DNA of 64,000 nucleotides from the NCBI RefSeq assembly GCF_022921055.1, contig NZ_CP095061.1, positions 2,643,501-2,707,500 on the forward strand. The letters are read 5' to 3'. Of this stretch, positions 63,114-64,000 are shown in pieces; position 1 is the first letter of the stretch; each line of letters begins with the position of its first letter. The stretch comes from Hymenobacter volaticus (GTDB taxonomy: Bacteria > Bacteroidota > Bacteroidia > Cytophagales > Hymenobacteraceae). A program made the translations under genes and the position numbers. A model generated the notes under the pieces. It made no database searches. It was not told where the DNA came from and saw only the letters and a list, made by a program, of their open reading frames with translations.

Positions 63114-64000
63114 ATGATGAAATGCATCAAGTGCGGCTCGGCTGATGAGGTGAAGCGAGCAGGCTTTATTCGGGGCCGCCAACGGTTCTTTTGCAAGGCC
63201 TGCAACTGCCACTTCACCGATCCACGCGCACTACCTGCTCCCGAGCGGAAGCGCCACCAAACTACGATCAGCGACGTAGCCAAAGTGCTTGGAGTAGCGG
63301 CTTCCACGGTGTCGCGGGCTCTGAACGGACACTCCGATATTAACTCCAACACCCGGCAGGCCATTGTGGATATGGCCCGGCAGCTAGACTACCAGCCTAA
63401 CTTGCTGGCACAGAGCCTGAAAAGCAGTGCTACTCATACCATAGGCGTGGTCATTCCCGACATCGAGCGGCCTTTTTTTGCTACGGCTGTTAGTGGCATT
63501 CAGCAGGTGGCGGCCGAGGCGGGCTACCGGGTTATGATTTGCCAGTCCAAGGAGTCGTACGAGATGGAGGTGAGCAATGTACAGGCCTTGATTGCCAGCC
63601 GGGTAGATGGCCTGTTGATTTGCCACTCCCGCGACACCGAGAACTTCGAGCACGTGCAGCAGCACGCCAGCCGTGGCACGCCCATCGTTCATTTCGACCG
63701 GGTGTGCAACGAAGTGGACAGCGCCCAGGTGGTACTTGATGACTGGGGCGGCGCCTACGCTGTAACCGAGCACCTAATTCAGGAAGGTTGCCAGCGCATC
63801 GCCATTCTGGCTGGTCCCGAGTCGTTGCTTATTAGTCGGCAACGAATTAGTGGCTATCAGAACGCCCTGAAGCGCTACCGCCTGCCTATCCAGCCGGAGT
63901 ACGAAGTACATTCCGACTTCCAGCCCGATTCAGCCCTAGCCGCCCTCGATACTTGGTTGGCACTGCCCGAACCACCCGATGCCATATTCGCCATCAACTA
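63114..64000 (+). CDS. LacI-family regulator with an N-terminal zinc ribbon, cut by the window end
   Basis: The frame runs from the ATG at 63114 to the window end (295 residues seen, C-terminus missing). Residues 4-34 are a zinc ribbon: MKCIKCGSADEVK, then RQRFFCKACNCHFT (Cys 4, 7, 27 and 30), very like the zinc ribbon of IS1-type transposases. Residues ~50-105 form the LacI HTH (ISDVAKVLGVAASTVSRALN, LDYQPNLLAQSLKS). The periplasmic-binding-like sensor follows (TIGVVIPDIERPFFATAVSG, VDGLLICHSRDTENF, IVHFDRVC). It is divergent from the uxuA-GH67 operon and is the probable repressor of the xylan locus; the ligand may be a uronate or xylo-oligosaccharide. The added zinc ribbon is unusual for LacI proteins. 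Confidence 0.93.
   Translation, partial: MMKCIKCGSADEVKRAGFIRGRQRFFCKACNCHFTDPRALPAPERKRHQTTISDVAKVLGVAASTVSRALNGHSDINSNTRQAIVDMARQLDYQPNLLAQSLKSSATHTIGVVIPDIERPFFATAVSGIQQVAAEAGYRVMICQSKESYEMEVSNVQALIASRVDGLLICHSRDTENFEHVQQHASRGTPIVHFDRVCNEVDSAQVVLDDWGGAYAVTEHLIQEGCQRIAILAGPESLLISRQRISGYQNALKRYRLPIQPEYEVHSDFQPDSALAALDTWLALPEPPDAIFAIN

Overview
The window looks like a chromosome segment of a Hymenobacter-type member of the Bacteroidota (Cytophagales). The evidence is protein-level resemblance, two SusC/SusD nutrient-uptake pairs, a type IX secretion (T9SS) C-terminal tail, GH115/GH67/GH10 glycan enzymes, a moderately high GC content, and long intergenic spaces with perfect hairpin terminators. 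I saw no rRNA, tRNA, CRISPR array or intact insertion sequence.

Layout. 1-3 kb: a truncated 3-hydroxyisobutyrate-dehydrogenase-type gene, a chimeric scar that joins the start of a SafE/TauE-like gene to a headless hemF, and a universal stress protein. 3-10 kb: lipase maturation factor, AraC regulator, PRISE-type reductase, frameshifted EthD protein, secreted RidA and a GNAT enzyme. 10-16 kb: a SusC (frameshifted)-SusD-DUF3823 operon with LacI-like operator sites far upstream. 16-28 kb: metabolic and regulatory genes (SDR, two AraC regulators, serine hydrolase-TPR, SgcJ-like, DUF2807, pyruvate-oxidase-type TPP enzyme, secreted lipase-like hydrolase). 28-32 kb: GH115 followed by a decayed SDR paralogue. 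32-41 kb: EamA exporter, GAF protein, GH3 remnant, very acidic small protein, frameshifted glycosyltransferase, an arsR-arsI-arsC-flavoprotein operon, a DUF389 membrane protein and a ferritin-like four-helix protein.

41-64 kb is a glucuronoxylan utilisation locus. It holds a secreted CBM-GH10-T9SS xylanase (frameshifted), GH115, a second GH10, an SGLT-type symporter, xylose isomerase, an SGNH acetylesterase with a jelly-roll insert, SusD, SusC, a UxuB-like SDR, GH67 alpha-glucuronidase, UxuA, and a divergent LacI-family regulator with an unusual N-terminal zinc ribbon. The inferred flow is: GH10 cuts the xylan backbone, the esterase removes acetyl groups, SusCD imports oligomers, GH115 and GH67 remove (methyl)glucuronic acid, the symporter and XylA handle xylose, and the SDR plus UxuA take the uronic acid towards 2-keto-3-deoxygluconate. 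XylB and UxaC are not in the window.

Two themes stand out. First, a perfect 26-bp palindrome lies between uxuA and the zinc-ribbon LacI gene, with related AAACG-core sites ahead of the other SusC and the CBM-GH10 gene, which suggests a small regulon. Second, the first 43 kb carries many single-base frameshifts, several in G/C homopolymers, while the 43-64 kb cluster is intact; this needs separating into sequencing error and real decay.
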